Below are positions 9,111 through 20,338 of a DNA stretch of 64,000 nucleotides, piece after piece. The stretch comes from Candidatus Accumulibacter phosphatis (lineage in GTDB: Bacteria > Pseudomonadota > Gammaproteobacteria > Burkholderiales > Rhodocyclaceae): positions 48,581 through 112,580 of the forward strand of contig NZ_SPMY01000002.1 of NCBI RefSeq assembly GCF_012939955.1. The letters run 5' to 3'. The first letter of the stretch is position 1; each line of letters begins with the position of its first letter. Made by a program: the position numbers and the translations under genes. The notes beneath the pieces were generated by a model. It ran no database searches. It saw only the letters and a program-made list of their open reading frames with translations, and was not told the DNA's origin.

Positions 9111-12100
9111 ATGAACGCACGCCTGCGCGAGATCCCCTACAACTACACCTCGTTTTCCGACCGCGAGATTGTCATTCGTCTGCTCGGCGCAGAAAAGTGG
9201 GCCTTGCTCGACCAGCTGCGTGCCGAACGCGTCACCGGTCGCTCGGCGCGGATGCTCTATGAAGTGCTCGGGGATATCTGGGTTGTGCAACGCAATCCCT
9301 ACCTGGAGGACGATCTGCTTGCCAATCGCGAGCGGCGAGTGGCGCTCATCGCGGCGCTTCGCCATCGTTTGCGCGAGATTGAGAAGCGTCGCCAGGGTAA
9401 CGAACGCGTGCAGCAACTGATTGTCGCCGCCGCGGCCGCGGTTGACGCTTTCGAGCGCCATTTCGACGATACGGGCAGGCTGCGCAGCAAGGTCAGAAAA
9501 GCCCTTTCCAGGCATACGCGCCACGACAATATTGCTTTCGACGGCCTGGCGCGCGTCTCGCACGTCACCGATGCCACTGACTGGCGCGTCGAATACCCCT
9601 TCGTGGTGCTCAACCCGGACAGTGAGGAAGAGATCGGCGCCCTGGTGCGTGCCTGCATCAAACTCGGGCTGACCATCATTCCGCGCGGTGGCGGCACCGG
9701 TTACACCGGCGGGGCGATTCCGCTGACGCCGCTGGCGGCGGTGATCAACACCGAGAAGCTGATGAACATCGGTGCCGTCGAGGAAATGCGCCTGCCCGGA
9801 TGTGATCGCCCGTACGCAACGATCCGTACCGGTGCCGGCGTGGTCACGGCTCGCGTCGCGGAAGCCGCGACGGCGGCCGGCCGGGTGTTCGCGGTCGACC
9901 CCACTTCGGCGGATGCCTCGTGCATCGGCGGTAACGTGGCAATGAACGCTGGCGGCAAGAAGGCAGTGCTGTGGGGAACGGCGGTCGACAATCTGGCCTG
10001 GTGGAAGCTGGTCGACCCCAGTGGTCATCCGATGGAAGTGACGCGCATCGGCCACAACTTCGGCAAGATCCACGAACAGGAGACGGTGCGCTTCGAGATC
10101 AGGCGTTTTCGCAAGGATGGCAAGACGCTCTACGGCGAGCCCGAAATGCTGGAGATTCCCGGCTCAAGCTTTCGCAAGGCGGGTCTCGGCAAGGACGTCA
10201 CCGACAAGTTTCTGGCCGGTCTGCCCGGTGTCCAGAAAGAGGGCACCGACGGCCTGATCGTCGCCGCGCGCTGGGTTCTGCACCGTATGCCGCAGCACGC
10301 ACGTACCGTCTGCCTCGAGTTTTTCGGACAGGTACGCGAGGCGGTGCCGGCGATTGTCGAGATTACCGATCACTTCGCGCCTGGGGGGCGGCGGCAAGGA
10401 CGCTGGTGTCCTGCTCGCCGGACTCGAACACCTCGACGAGCGCTATCTGCGCGCCGTCGGCTACGCGACCAAGGCCAAGCGCAAGGCGGAAAACGCCGGG
10501 CGTCCGAAAATGGTGCTCATCGGTGATCTGGTCGGTGACGACGAGTCGGCGGTGATGAGCGCGGCGTCGGAAGTGGTGCGCCTGTGCAATCTGCGCGGCG
10601 CCGAAGGCTTCATCGCCGTCGACGCCGAAACACGCAAGAAATTCTGGCTTGATCGCTCGCGCACCGCTGCCATTTCACGCCATACCAACGCCTTCAAGCT
10701 CAACGAGGACGTGGTGATTCCGCTGCCGCGGATGGGCGAATACTGCGACGGCATCGAGCGCATCAACATCGAACTGTCGATCGGCAACAAGCTGGCGCTT
10801 TGCGACGCCCTGAGCGAATTCCTGCAGGGCGACCTGCCCCTGCATCGTGGCGACGCCGAACTCGACAAGGAGCTGTTGATCGGCGAACGCCGAACGGCCG
10901 CGCTGGAAGCGGTGGCCAGTGTACGCACGCGCTGGCAGTGGTTGCTCGACAGCCTCGACCTGCCGCTGCACGAGGCCGAAGCGCAGTTCGCCAGACGTGG
11001 CCTCAGCAGTGGCGAGTTGAAGAATCGGGCGCCCAGGCCGACGCTTTTTCATCGCTTGCAGGACTACTCGCTGCGCGTTTCGTGGAAGAGCGAGCTCAAG
11101 CCGCAGCTCGAAGACATTTTCGACGGCGTCATTTACCGGCCGGTCGTCGAACGTATCGCCGCGATTCAGCAGCAGACATTGCGCAGCCGCCTGTTTGTCG
11201 CCCTGCACATGCACGCTGGCGACGGCAACGTGCACACCAATATTCCGGTGAACTCCGACAACTACGAGATGCTGCAGACCGCGTACGCCGTGGTCGAACG
11301 GATCATGGCGCTGGCGCGGGCGCTCGACGGCGTTGTCTCGGGCGAGCACGGCATTGGCATCACCAAGCTGGAATTCCTCAGCGATGAGGAAATCCAGCCT
11401 TTTCGCGACTACAAGGCCCGGGTTGATCCCGAAGGCCGCTTCAACAAGGGCAAGCTGCTGCCGGGCGGCGATCTGAGCAAGGCCTACACGCCGTCGTTCT
11501 CGCTGCTCGGCACCGAGTCGCTGATCATGGAGCAGTCGGAAATCGGCCACATTTCGGCGATGGTCAAGGACTGCCTGCGTTGCGGCAAGTGCAAGCCGGT
11601 CTGTTCGACGCATGTTCCGCGCGCCAACCTGCTCTACTCGCCGCGCAACAAGATCCTTGCCACCTCCTTGCTGATTGAAGCTTTTCTCTACGAGGAGCAG
11701 ACTCGGCGCGGCGTTTCGCTGCGCCATTTCGACGAATTCAACGACGTTGCCGATCACTGCACGATCTGCCACAAGTGCCTGACGCCGTGCCCGGTCGATA
11801 TCGACTTCGGCGATGTCTCGATCCGCATGCGCAATCTGCTGCGCGAGCAAGGCAAGAAGAAATTCGTGCCGGCGAAAGCGGCGGCCATGGCTTTCCTGAC
11901 GATCAAGGATCCGGCGACCATCAAGCTGGTGCGCAAGCTGATGATCGACTGGGGATATCGGGCGCAGCGCCTGGCTTACCGGGCGGCGAAGTCGCTGGGT
12001 CTGATCCAGGCGCAAACGCGGCAACCGCCGGCGACGCTCGGTTCGCCGACACTTCGGTCGCAGATCATCCACTTCATCAACAAACCGATGCCGGGTGGGC

Positions 12101-12987
12101 TTCCCAAACGCACGGCGCGCGCGCTGCTCGACATTGAGGACGACAAGATTGTCCCGATCATCCGCGATCCGCAAAAGGTCAGCGCCCCGGATTATGACGG
12201 CGATGCGGTTTTTTATTTCCCGGGTTGCGGCTCCGAGCGCCTGTTTTCCCAGGTGGCCCTGGCCACGCAGGCGATGCTCTACGAGATCGGCGCGCAAACC
12301 GTGCTGCCACCCGGTTACCTCTGCTGTGGCTATCCACAGACGGCAGCCGGCGAGGCCGACCAGGGGCAGAGGATCACCACCGACAACCGGGTGCTTTTCC
12401 ACCGCGTTGCCAACACCCTGAACTATCTGGATATCAAGACCGTCATCGTCTCTTGTGGCACCTGTATGGACCAGCTCGAAAAATACCACTTCGAGCAGAT
12501 CTTTCCCGGTTGCCGTCTGCTCGATATTCACGAGTATCTGCTCGAAAAAGGCGTCTGCCTCGACGGCGTCAGCGGCAGTCGTTACCTCTATCACGACCCC
12601 TGTCACGTGCCAATGCGCACCATGCCCGGCATCAAGGTGGTCAACAGCCTGATGGCGCAGCCGGTAGAGCTTTCGGCGCGTTGCTGTGGCGAGTCGGGAA
12701 CCCTGGCCGTGACGCGTCCGGACGTGTCCACGCAAGTGCGCTTCCGCAAGCAGGAGGAGATCGCCAACGGCGTCGAAAGGCAGCGGGCGGATGGCTTTGG
12801 CGGCCCGATCAAGGTGCTTACCTCCTGCCCCTCTTGTCTGCAAGGTTTGTCCCGCTACAACGATGACAGCGGCACAGAGGCCGACTACATCGTCGTCGAA
12901 ATGGTCAGGCGCCTGCTGGGCGACGACTGGCTGGCCCGCTACGTCAGGCAGGCCAACAACGGCGGTATCGAGCGGGTGCTGCTCTAG
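9111..12987 (+). CDS. DUF3683-type FAD/Fe-S oxidoreductase, GlcD-GlcF-like fusion (frameshifted)
   Basis: Very large (about 1291 aa once repaired) flavin/iron-sulfur oxidoreductase resembling fused lactate/glycolate dehydrogenase subunits. Order: an N-terminal DUF3683-like region (about 1-60); a FAD-binding domain with [16 protein letters not shown] near residue 185; a FAD-oxidase C-terminal domain with [14 protein letters not shown] and [10 protein letters not shown]; two 4Fe-4S motifs, [14 protein letters not shown] near 820 and [12 protein letters not shown] near 882; and two CCG cysteine-rich domains ([26 protein letters not shown]). It probably oxidises a 2-hydroxy acid and passes electrons to quinone at the membrane. 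The frame breaks at G6 10383-10388; dropping one G joins [17 protein letters not shown]. The exact substrate is unknown. Confidence 0.88.
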
Positions 12988-13203
12988 AGCGCGGGCAGTA
13001 AACGCCGTGAGTGGCCTGCCGGGCGCCGTGGCGAGACTTTCGGTATAGAATGCCCGCCACATTGCGGCCGCCGGGCTAAGATACCTGCTCGCTGGTGCGG
13101 CTGATTTTTTACTCTCCCCCTGATCCTCGCGGATAGACCCCTGAGTGGTCGATTCCGCATCCTCATGGGCACGTCAAGAAAGCTGGTGGCCAGGATCGAG
13201 AAA

Positions 13204-14708
13204 ATGTCTGGTTCTTCGTCGCTTTCCGCGGAGTCGCGAGGCGCGCGCGTGTTTGGGCGTTTCGCACCGGCGCTGTACGTCCTCGGCGTTCTGATCGCCG
13301 GCTTCGGTTGCCTGATGATAATTCCGCTCGCCATTTCCTGGCTGACCGCCGACGGCGCACATGACGCGTACGATGAAGCGGTGCTGATCACCATCCTCTG
13401 CGGCTTGCTGCTTTCTTTCTTCATAGGCCGGCAGCAACGCGAGATGCGGGTGCGCGAGAGCTTTCTGCTGGTCGCCCTGATCTGGGCGATCCTGCCCGCT
13501 TTCGGCGCCCTGCCCCTGTACCTGCACATTGCCGAGCTGACCTGGACGGACGCCTATTTCGAGGCCGTTTCAGGCCTTACGGCGACCGGTGCGACGGTCT
13601 TGTCCAGGCTTGACCAGCTGCCCGTTTCGATCAACTTCTGGCGAACTTTCATGCACTGGGTCGGTGGCCTCGGTGTTGTCGTTCTTGCCGTCGCCATTCT
13701 GCCCTTGCTTGGCTTCGGCGGCCGCGGCATGCTCAAGGCGGAAACCCTGGGCCGATGAAGGATTCCAAGATCACGCCGCGCATCACCGAGACTGCCAAGG
13801 GCCTGTGGGTAGTCTATGTGATCCTTACTGCTCTCTGCGGCATCAGTTTGTATGGCGTGGGCATGGAACCCTGGGACGCGATGATGCACGCCTTCTCGGT
13901 GATGGGCCTCGGTGGTTTTTCCAGCAAGGATGCCAGTCTTGGCCACTTCGACAGCCTCGATATCGAGTTGGTGGTCATCTTTTTCGCCCTGCTCGCCGGC
14001 ATCAACTTCAGCACGCACTTCCTGGCCTTCTCGCAGCGATCGCTGCGTGCGTATCTGGCCGACATCGAGGCGCACTATTTCCTGGGCATTCTGGCACTGA
14101 GCATCCTGGCGCTTTCGGTCTACCTCTGGCCGGAGGCGATCTACGCGGATTTCCTGACGACTCTGCGTTACGTCGGATTCCACTCCGTGTCGCTGGCCAC
14201 TTCGCTTGGCTTCGCAACGACCGATTACGTGCAGTGGCCCCTGTTCGGCCAGCTGTGGATCCTTTTCCTGGGCAGCTTCGTCGCCTGCTCGGGTTCGGCG
14301 GGTGGCGGGATCAAGATGATGCGCGCGGTGGTTCTCTACAAGCAGGTGTCGCGCGAACTGACGCGGGCCATGCATCCGCGCGGCCTGCAGACGGTGCGCT
14401 TCGGCGGGACGGTCATTCCGGACCAGGTGCTGCACGCCATCCTTGGCTTCATGTTCATCTACGTGGTCAGCATCGTCGCAATGACGTTGCTGATGGTCGC
14501 CACGCGGCTGGACATCATCACCGCGTTCTCCGCCGTCGTCGCCTGTTTGAACAACACTGGCCCGGGACTGAACCTCGTTGGTCCGGCGACGACCTACGCC
14601 GTGCTCACCGACTTGCAGACCTGGGTGTGCACCTGGGCCATGCTTCTCGGACGCCTCGAGATTTTCACTTTGCTGGTCTTGCTGGCGCCTGGCTTCTGGC
14701 GGAGTTAG
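13204..14708 (+). CDS. trkH: Trk/Ktr potassium transporter membrane subunit TrkH (frameshifted)
   Basis: Potassium uptake channel-like subunit. The first frame (to 13758) carries pore loop 1 (SGLTATGATVL) and RTFMHWVGGLGVVVLA. The second frame (from about 13755) carries MHAFSVMGLGGFSSKD, a third loop around GFHSVSLATSLGFAT, ACSGSAGGGIKMMRA and NNTGPGLNLVGP. TrkH proteins read PGPMKDSK at the junction; here GGGCCGATGAAG lacks one C (about 13752), giving a premature TGA and a misleading ATGA overlap. The repaired length is about 500 aa. I took the ATG at 13204; another Met lies 13 codons upstream at 13165. No TrkA partner is in the window. Confidence 0.88.
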
Positions 14709-14914
14709 GCCAGTCGCCGTTTGCCCTTCGCGCCACGGCGACGGCTGCCGCTAGCGCGCGAACGCGCGGCCCCACGATAGCTTGTGCGCAAGCCCGACTT
14801 TCCAGAGTGGTGTCAGCTTCCAGTAAGAATCGACATCAATAATCGCCCCGGTGGTTCCCATGGGTGCTTCGGGAGCCACTTAATCGATCGAAAAAAAAAT
14901 TGGAGGAGGTAATC

Positions 14915-15170
14915 ATGGAGGACAGTGGAAAGGCTTACTGGTCGGCGACCCTCGGGTTGTTAACCAAGATCCTGATAGTATGGTTCCTGGTCTCGTTCGG
15001 CGCGGGCATCCTGTTCGCACCCCGCACTCAATAGCATCCATCTGGGTGGCTATCCCCTGGGCTTCTGGTTTGCCCAACAGGGAGCGATGTACATATTCAT
15101 CGCGCTGATCTTCTACTACCGGAAGAAGATGGGCGAAATCGACCGTCAATTCGACGTTCACGAAGAATAA
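14915..15170 (+). CDS. DUF4212 small membrane protein (frameshifted)
   Basis: Short two-helix membrane protein of the DUF4212 family, which is regularly encoded just before VC_2705-type sodium:solute symporters. A strong GGAGGAGG ribosome site precedes the ATG by 4 bases. It reads MEDSGKAYWSATLGLLTKIL then a helix to GAGILFAP. At C4 15020-15023 the frame runs into a TAG. With one C removed it continues PALNSIHLGGYPLGFWFAQQ, then a second helix and a KKMGEIDRQFDVHEE tail, 84 aa in all. It ends 9 bases before the symporter start. It probably acts as an accessory subunit of the symporter, as inferred from conserved gene pairing. Confidence 0.85.
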
Positions 15171-15179
15171 GGGGCCAAT

Positions 15180-16988
15180 ATGGAACTGCAAACAACAATT
15201 TACCTGGTGGTCGGCGCAAGTTTTGCACTGTACATCGGCATCGCCCTCTGGGCGCGCGCCGGTACCACCAGCGATTTCTACGCTGCCGGAGGTCAAGTCG
15301 GGCCGGTGATGAATGGCATGGCGATCGGCGCGGACTGGATGTCGGCCGCCTCGTTCATTTCGATGGCCGGCCTGATCTCCAACATGGGTTATGGCGGCGG
15401 TCTGTTCCTGATGGGCTGGACCGGCGGCTACGTTCTCCTGGCGATGCTGCTCGCTCCCTATCTGCGCAAGTTCGGCAAGTTCACCGTGCCGCAATTCATC
15501 GGCGACCGCTTCTACTCGAAAGCCGCCAGCACGGTCGCTGTTATCTGCCTGTTGGTCGCTTCGCTGACCTATATCATTGGTCAGATGACTGGCGTCGGCG
15601 TCGCTTTCTCGCGCTTCCTGGGAGTGACGAGCGAAACCGGGATCTATGCGGGTATGGGCATCGTCTTTCTGTACGCCGTGTTTGGTGGCATGAAGGGGAT
15701 CACCTACACGCAGGTCGCGCAATACTGCGTGCTGATTTCTGCCTACATCATCCCGGCAATCTTCATCTCGATCCAACTCACCGGCAACCCCGTCCCGCAA
15801 CTGGGTCTGGGTTCCAACATCGTCGGCCAGGATGTCTCGCTTCTGCACAAGCTGGACATGGTGGTGACCGATCTGGGATTCGCCAACTACACTACGTCGG
15901 ACGCCGGCGGCATGTTGAACATGTTCGTGTACACGATGTCGCTGATGATCGGTACCGCCGGTCTGCCGCACGTCATCATGCGCTTCTTCACGGTGCCGAC
16001 GGTTGCTGCTGCGCGTAGTTCCGCCGGCTGGGCTCTGATCTTCATCGGCCTGCTCTATACCACCGCCCCTGCTGTTGCGGCGATGGCCAAGACCAACCTG
16101 CTGCGCACGATCACCCCGGGTGTGGTGATGGGCAATGCCGATCCCTACGCTGCCGACTCGCAACTGGTGTACGAGGAGCGTCCGGACTGGATGAAGCGCT
16201 GGGAGAAGACCGGTCTGCTGAAGTGGGAAGACAAGAACGGTGACGGTCGCATCCAGTACTACAACGACAAGTCCAAGAGCGATGCCTTCAAGGCCAAGGC
16301 CGAGGGTGCTGGCTGGAAGGGCAACGAGCTGACGGTCAACGCCGACATCATCGTGCTCGCCAATCCGGAAATTGCCCTGCTGCCGAACTGGGTGATCGCG
16401 CTGGTCGCCGCCGGTGGTCTTGCTGCCGCCCTGTCGACTGCTGCTGGCCTGTTGATGGCTATCTCGGCTGCGATCTCGCATGACCTGATCAAGAACGTCT
16501 TCGTTCCCGATATCAGCGAGAAGAACGAGCTGCTGGCGGGCAAGATCTCGATGGCCGTGGCAATTGTCATCGCTGGCTACCTGGGTCTCAATCCGCCGGG
16601 CTTCGCCGCAGGTACCGTTGCCCTGGCCTTCGGGATCGCGGCGAGCTCGCTGTTCCCGGCGATCATGATGGGGATCTTCTCGAAGAAGATGAACAAGGAA
16701 GGCGCTATCTGCGGCATGCTCGCCGGCCTGTTCGTCACCCTGTTCTACGTCTTCGCAGCCAAGGGTCTCTTCTTCATCAAGGGAACCGAGTACCTGGACC
16801 TGATCGGTGGGCCAAACAGCTTCTTCGGCATCACGCCGGAAGCCTTCGGTGCCATCGGAGCCTGTGTTAACTTCGGTGTTGCCTTCATTGTCGACAAGAT
16901 GACCCCGGAACCGCCGGAGCACATCCAGGCAATGGTCGAATCGGTTCGCATCCCGCGTGGCTCAGGGGCTGTTACGGGTGCTCACTAA
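15180..16988 (+). CDS. Sodium:solute symporter, VC_2705/ActP-like
   Basis: 602-aa solute:sodium symporter family protein with about 13 membrane helices, nearest to the acetate permease-like VC_2705 group paired with DUF4212. Seen: SDFYAAGGQVGPVMNGMAIG near the N-terminus, GYGGGLFLMGWTGGY, and ALSTAAGLLMAISAAISHDL. It contains a hydrophilic insertion (about residues 320-390) including DKNGDGRIQYYN at 351-362, which matches an EF-hand calcium loop. The substrate is likely a small carboxylate such as acetate, but that is inferred from the family. It follows DUF4212 by 9 bases, and a hairpin terminator lies about 65 bases after its stop. Confidence 0.9.
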   Translation: MELQTTIYLVVGASFALYIGIALWARAGTTSDFYAAGGQVGPVMNGMAIGADWMSAASFISMAGLISNMGYGGGLFLMGWTGGYVLLAMLLAPYLRKFGKFTVPQFIGDRFYSKAASTVAVICLLVASLTYIIGQMTGVGVAFSRFLGVTSETGIYAGMGIVFLYAVFGGMKGITYTQVAQYCVLISAYIIPAIFISIQLTGNPVPQLGLGSNIVGQDVSLLHKLDMVVTDLGFANYTTSDAGGMLNMFVYTMSLMIGTAGLPHVIMRFFTVPTVAAARSSAGWALIFIGLLYTTAPAVAAMAKTNLLRTITPGVVMGNADPYAADSQLVYEERPDWMKRWEKTGLLKWEDKNGDGRIQYYNDKSKSDAFKAKAEGAGWKGNELTVNADIIVLANPEIALLPNWVIALVAAGGLAAALSTAAGLLMAISAAISHDLIKNVFVPDISEKNELLAGKISMAVAIVIAGYLGLNPPGFAAGTVALAFGIAASSLFPAIMMGIFSKKMNKEGAICGMLAGLFVTLFYVFAAKGLFFIKGTEYLDLIGGPNSFFGITPEAFGAIGACVNFGVAFIVDKMTPEPPEHIQAMVESVRIPRGSGAVTGAH

Positions 16989-17052
16989 GCGCAGTTAGCA
17001 TTATGATCATGCTGTCGTCCGGCCTCGAGTTGGCGGCAGCGGGCAAGAAGAG

Positions 17053-17084
17053 CCCCGCTGGCACTTTTGGCGGGGTTTTTCTTT
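17053..17084 (+). terminator. Rho-independent terminator after the symporter gene
   Basis: CCCCGC (17053-17058) pairs with GCGGGG (17070-17075) around an 11-base loop and is followed by TTTTTCTTT. It lies about 65 bases after the symporter stop and before the next small gene, so it probably ends most of the DUF4212-symporter transcript. Confidence 0.75.
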
Positions 17085-17149
17085 GCTGCTTTGCGAAGCG
17101 AAGCGCATTGATTTCTGCGCGCTGGCGCGCGCAACAACAGGAGTAGTGG

Positions 17150-17521
17150 ATGACTATCAGCGTCGCGATCACATGGATATTGTTTCTCGGCCTTTTCCCG
17201 ATTGCCTTCTTCTGGCTGCGGCGGGCCTGGCGAATTCTCGTCGAGCGGGATTTTTCCGAAGTCGCGCTGAAAGGCGGCGTGAGCCCCGCGGATCCTGAGA
17301 AGTTTGCACCGTACGCGGCGGCCATCAACCTGGTTGCCGGCGGCATTGTGGTGGCCGTTGTTCTGATGATCGTCATCGGCGGCGTCGCGTACGACATCTG
17401 GAGCGCAATTGCCGGGTCGACGATCTGGATGAAGTTCCTTGCCGATTACATCCTCCGTCACCATGCTCACCCGACGATGTGGGGCAAGAAGAAGCAAGCG
17501 GCGTCCAAAGACCGTCCCTGA
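17150..17521 (+). CDS. Small membrane protein of unknown function
   Basis: 123 aa with two clear hydrophobic helices: one at the N-terminus (SVAITWILFLGLFPIAFFWL) and one in the middle (INLVAGGIVVAVVLMIVIGG). The C-terminus is basic, with HHAHPTMWGKKKQAASK. An AACAGGAGTAG ribosome site precedes the ATG. It sits after the symporter terminator on the same strand, so it may be a read-through or separately expressed partner of the transporter. I do not recognise the family; high-GC codon use and the good start support a real gene. Confidence 0.65.
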   Translation: MTISVAITWILFLGLFPIAFFWLRRAWRILVERDFSEVALKGGVSPADPEKFAPYAAAINLVAGGIVVAVVLMIVIGGVAYDIWSAIAGSTIWMKFLADYILRHHAHPTMWGKKKQAASKDRP

Positions 17522-17610
17522 CCTTCTCGGGAGTTTTGTTTGCCAGCGCTGCCGATTTTTTTTCGTCGTGCGGGCAGCGTGCCGCCCAGCGCTAGCGCGC
17601 GTGTCTGGGG

Positions 17611-18965
<1,355 letters not shown>

Positions 18966-19376
18966 TCACCCTGCGGCAAAGGCGTCGCGCAACCATTCGA
19001 TTGCCGCTTCGGAAAGGGCGTCCAGGAGCAGGCAGTCGAAGCGGCATTCGGGCTCCCGCCTGGCGCTATGCGAGGCCAGGTAATGGCGCGCAGCGAGGAT
19101 GATGCGGCTTTGCTTGGCGCGGGTGATGCTGGCCGCTGCACCGCCGTAGCTGGTGTTGCGGCGCAGGCGCACTTCGACGAAGACGAGCACCTGTCGGTCC
19201 TCGCAGATCAGGTCCACCTCGCCGCCGCGGCAACGGTAATTGCGTGCCAGGATGCTCAGGCCGTTCCGTTCGAGGAAGGCCGCCGCCAGGCGTTCTGCGC
19301 GCAAACCCGGTGTTGCCGGGCGTTCGCCCGCCCCGGCCGTGCTATCTTTGTCGTTCACCTGCCGATGGATGGTCAT
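18966..19376 (-). CDS. yraN: YraN/UPF0102 family nuclease-like protein
   Basis: 136-aa protein of the UPF0102 family with a restriction-endonuclease-like fold. Seen: GLRAERLAAAFLERNGLSIL, then NYRCRGGEVDLICED and VFVEVRLRR, containing the E-VD-Ex(V) core typical of Holliday-junction-resolvase-like nucleases. The function is not established. I chose the ATG at 19376 over the upstream Met at 19436 because it lies closer to the conserved domain. Its start codon and that of rsmI share the same CATG tetramer on opposite strands. Confidence 0.85.
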   Translation of the reverse strand: MTIHRQVNDKDSTAGAGERPATPGLRAERLAAAFLERNGLSILARNYRCRGGEVDLICEDRQVLVFVEVRLRRNTSYGGAAASITRAKQSRIILAARHYLASHSARREPECRFDCLLLDALSEAAIEWLRDAFAAG

Positions 19377-20214
19377 GAGCGAAGAACTCCCTGCACTGTA
19401 TGTGGTACCAACGCCGCTCGGCCATCTTGGCGACATGAGTCAGAGGGCCATCGATGTTTTGCGGCAGGTGGCGTGGGTGGCCGCCGAGGACACGCGTCAT
19501 AGCGGGCTGCTACTCAGACATTATGGCTGTACTGCACGTCTGCTGGCGGCGCATCAGCATAATGAGCAGTCTGCCGCGCAACAGGTCATCGCGCGCCTGG
19601 CAAACGGGGAGTCGGTGGCGCTTGTGGTCGATGCCGGCACCCCCGCGGTGTCCGATCCGGGGGCACGGGTGGTAGCCAGGGTGCGCGCTGCCGGCTATCG
19701 CGTGGTCCCGTTGCCGGGGGCCTGTGCGGCGATCGTGGCGCTCTCTGCGAGTGGACTCGAGGACCCGCATTTCCTGTTCTACGGTTTTCTGCCGAACAAG
19801 GCGGGGCAGCGCGCCGAGGCCTTGCGCGGGCTGCTCCAGTTGCCCTACGCCCTGGTTTTCTACGAGGCGCCGCACCGCATTCTCGATACCGTGCTCGCCC
19901 TGGCGGATGCCTTCGGGCCGGCACGGACCGTGGTCCTGGCGCGGGAGCTGACCAAACTATTCGAGTCCATCCATGTCTGTCCGCTTGCTGAAGCGCATGG
20001 CTGGCTGCTGGCCGACGCCAACCGGCAGCGTGGCGAGTTTGTGCTGCTGGTTTCCGGGGCCGCATCGCTTGACGACGGCGTCGAAGGGGAAAGAGTCCTC
20101 AAGCTGTTGCTGGACGATGGCCTGGCGGTTAGCCAGGCGAGCCGCCTGGCGCACGCCATTACCGGTGTCGGCAAGAAAACCTTGTACGAATTGGCCTTAC
20201 GACTCAGGGCTTGA
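19375..20214 (+). CDS. rsmI: 16S rRNA (cytidine-1402-2'-O)-methyltransferase
   Basis: SAM-dependent tetrapyrrole-methylase-fold enzyme that 2'-O-methylates C1402 in the ribosomal P site. 279 aa. Seen: [18 protein letters not shown] at the N-terminus, [49 protein letters not shown], and RELTKLFES. The start is ATG at 19375 ([11 protein letters not shown]); another in-frame Met lies two codons upstream. It is divergent from yraN with start codons overlapping in one CATG. RsmH, which acts on the same base, is encoded about 3.7 kb downstream. Confidence 0.93.
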   Translation: MSEELPALYVVPTPLGHLGDMSQRAIDVLRQVAWVAAEDTRHSGLLLRHYGCTARLLAAHQHNEQSAAQQVIARLANGESVALVVDAGTPAVSDPGARVVARVRAAGYRVVPLPGACAAIVALSASGLEDPHFLFYGFLPNKAGQRAEALRGLLQLPYALVFYEAPHRILDTVLALADAFGPARTVVLARELTKLFESIHVCPLAEAHGWLLADANRQRGEFVLLVSGAASLDDGVEGERVLKLLLDDGLAVSQASRLAHAITGVGKKTLYELALRLRA

Positions 20215-20338
20215 GCGCTGCGCGGGTGGCAGTGCGACGCCGGTCGTGCCGCTGGCCGTTGCGTCGTCGGCTCGCCCAGGTTCGGCCGCGGCGAGAAAAT
20301 CATCTAGAATTCAGACTTTTCCTCGCCGCGGTTCAAGA

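Noticed and set aside
10675..13062. 795-codon leftward open frame opposite the FAD/Fe-S oxidoreductase
   Set aside because: Antisense shadow caused by high GC; the sense frame contains the cofactor motifs.
14913..16922. 669-codon leftward frame opposite DUF4212 and the symporter
   Set aside because: Antisense shadow; His/Asp/Gln-rich with no helices or motifs.
19240..19374. Upstream extension of rsmI
   Set aside because: The extra frame lies inside yraN read backwards, is Arg-rich, and the conserved RsmI N-terminus starts at LYVVPTPLG.
19973..20338. Longer pyrC starting inside rsmI
   Set aside because: It is a shadow frame of rsmI; dihydroorotases start at the [14 protein letters not shown] segment.
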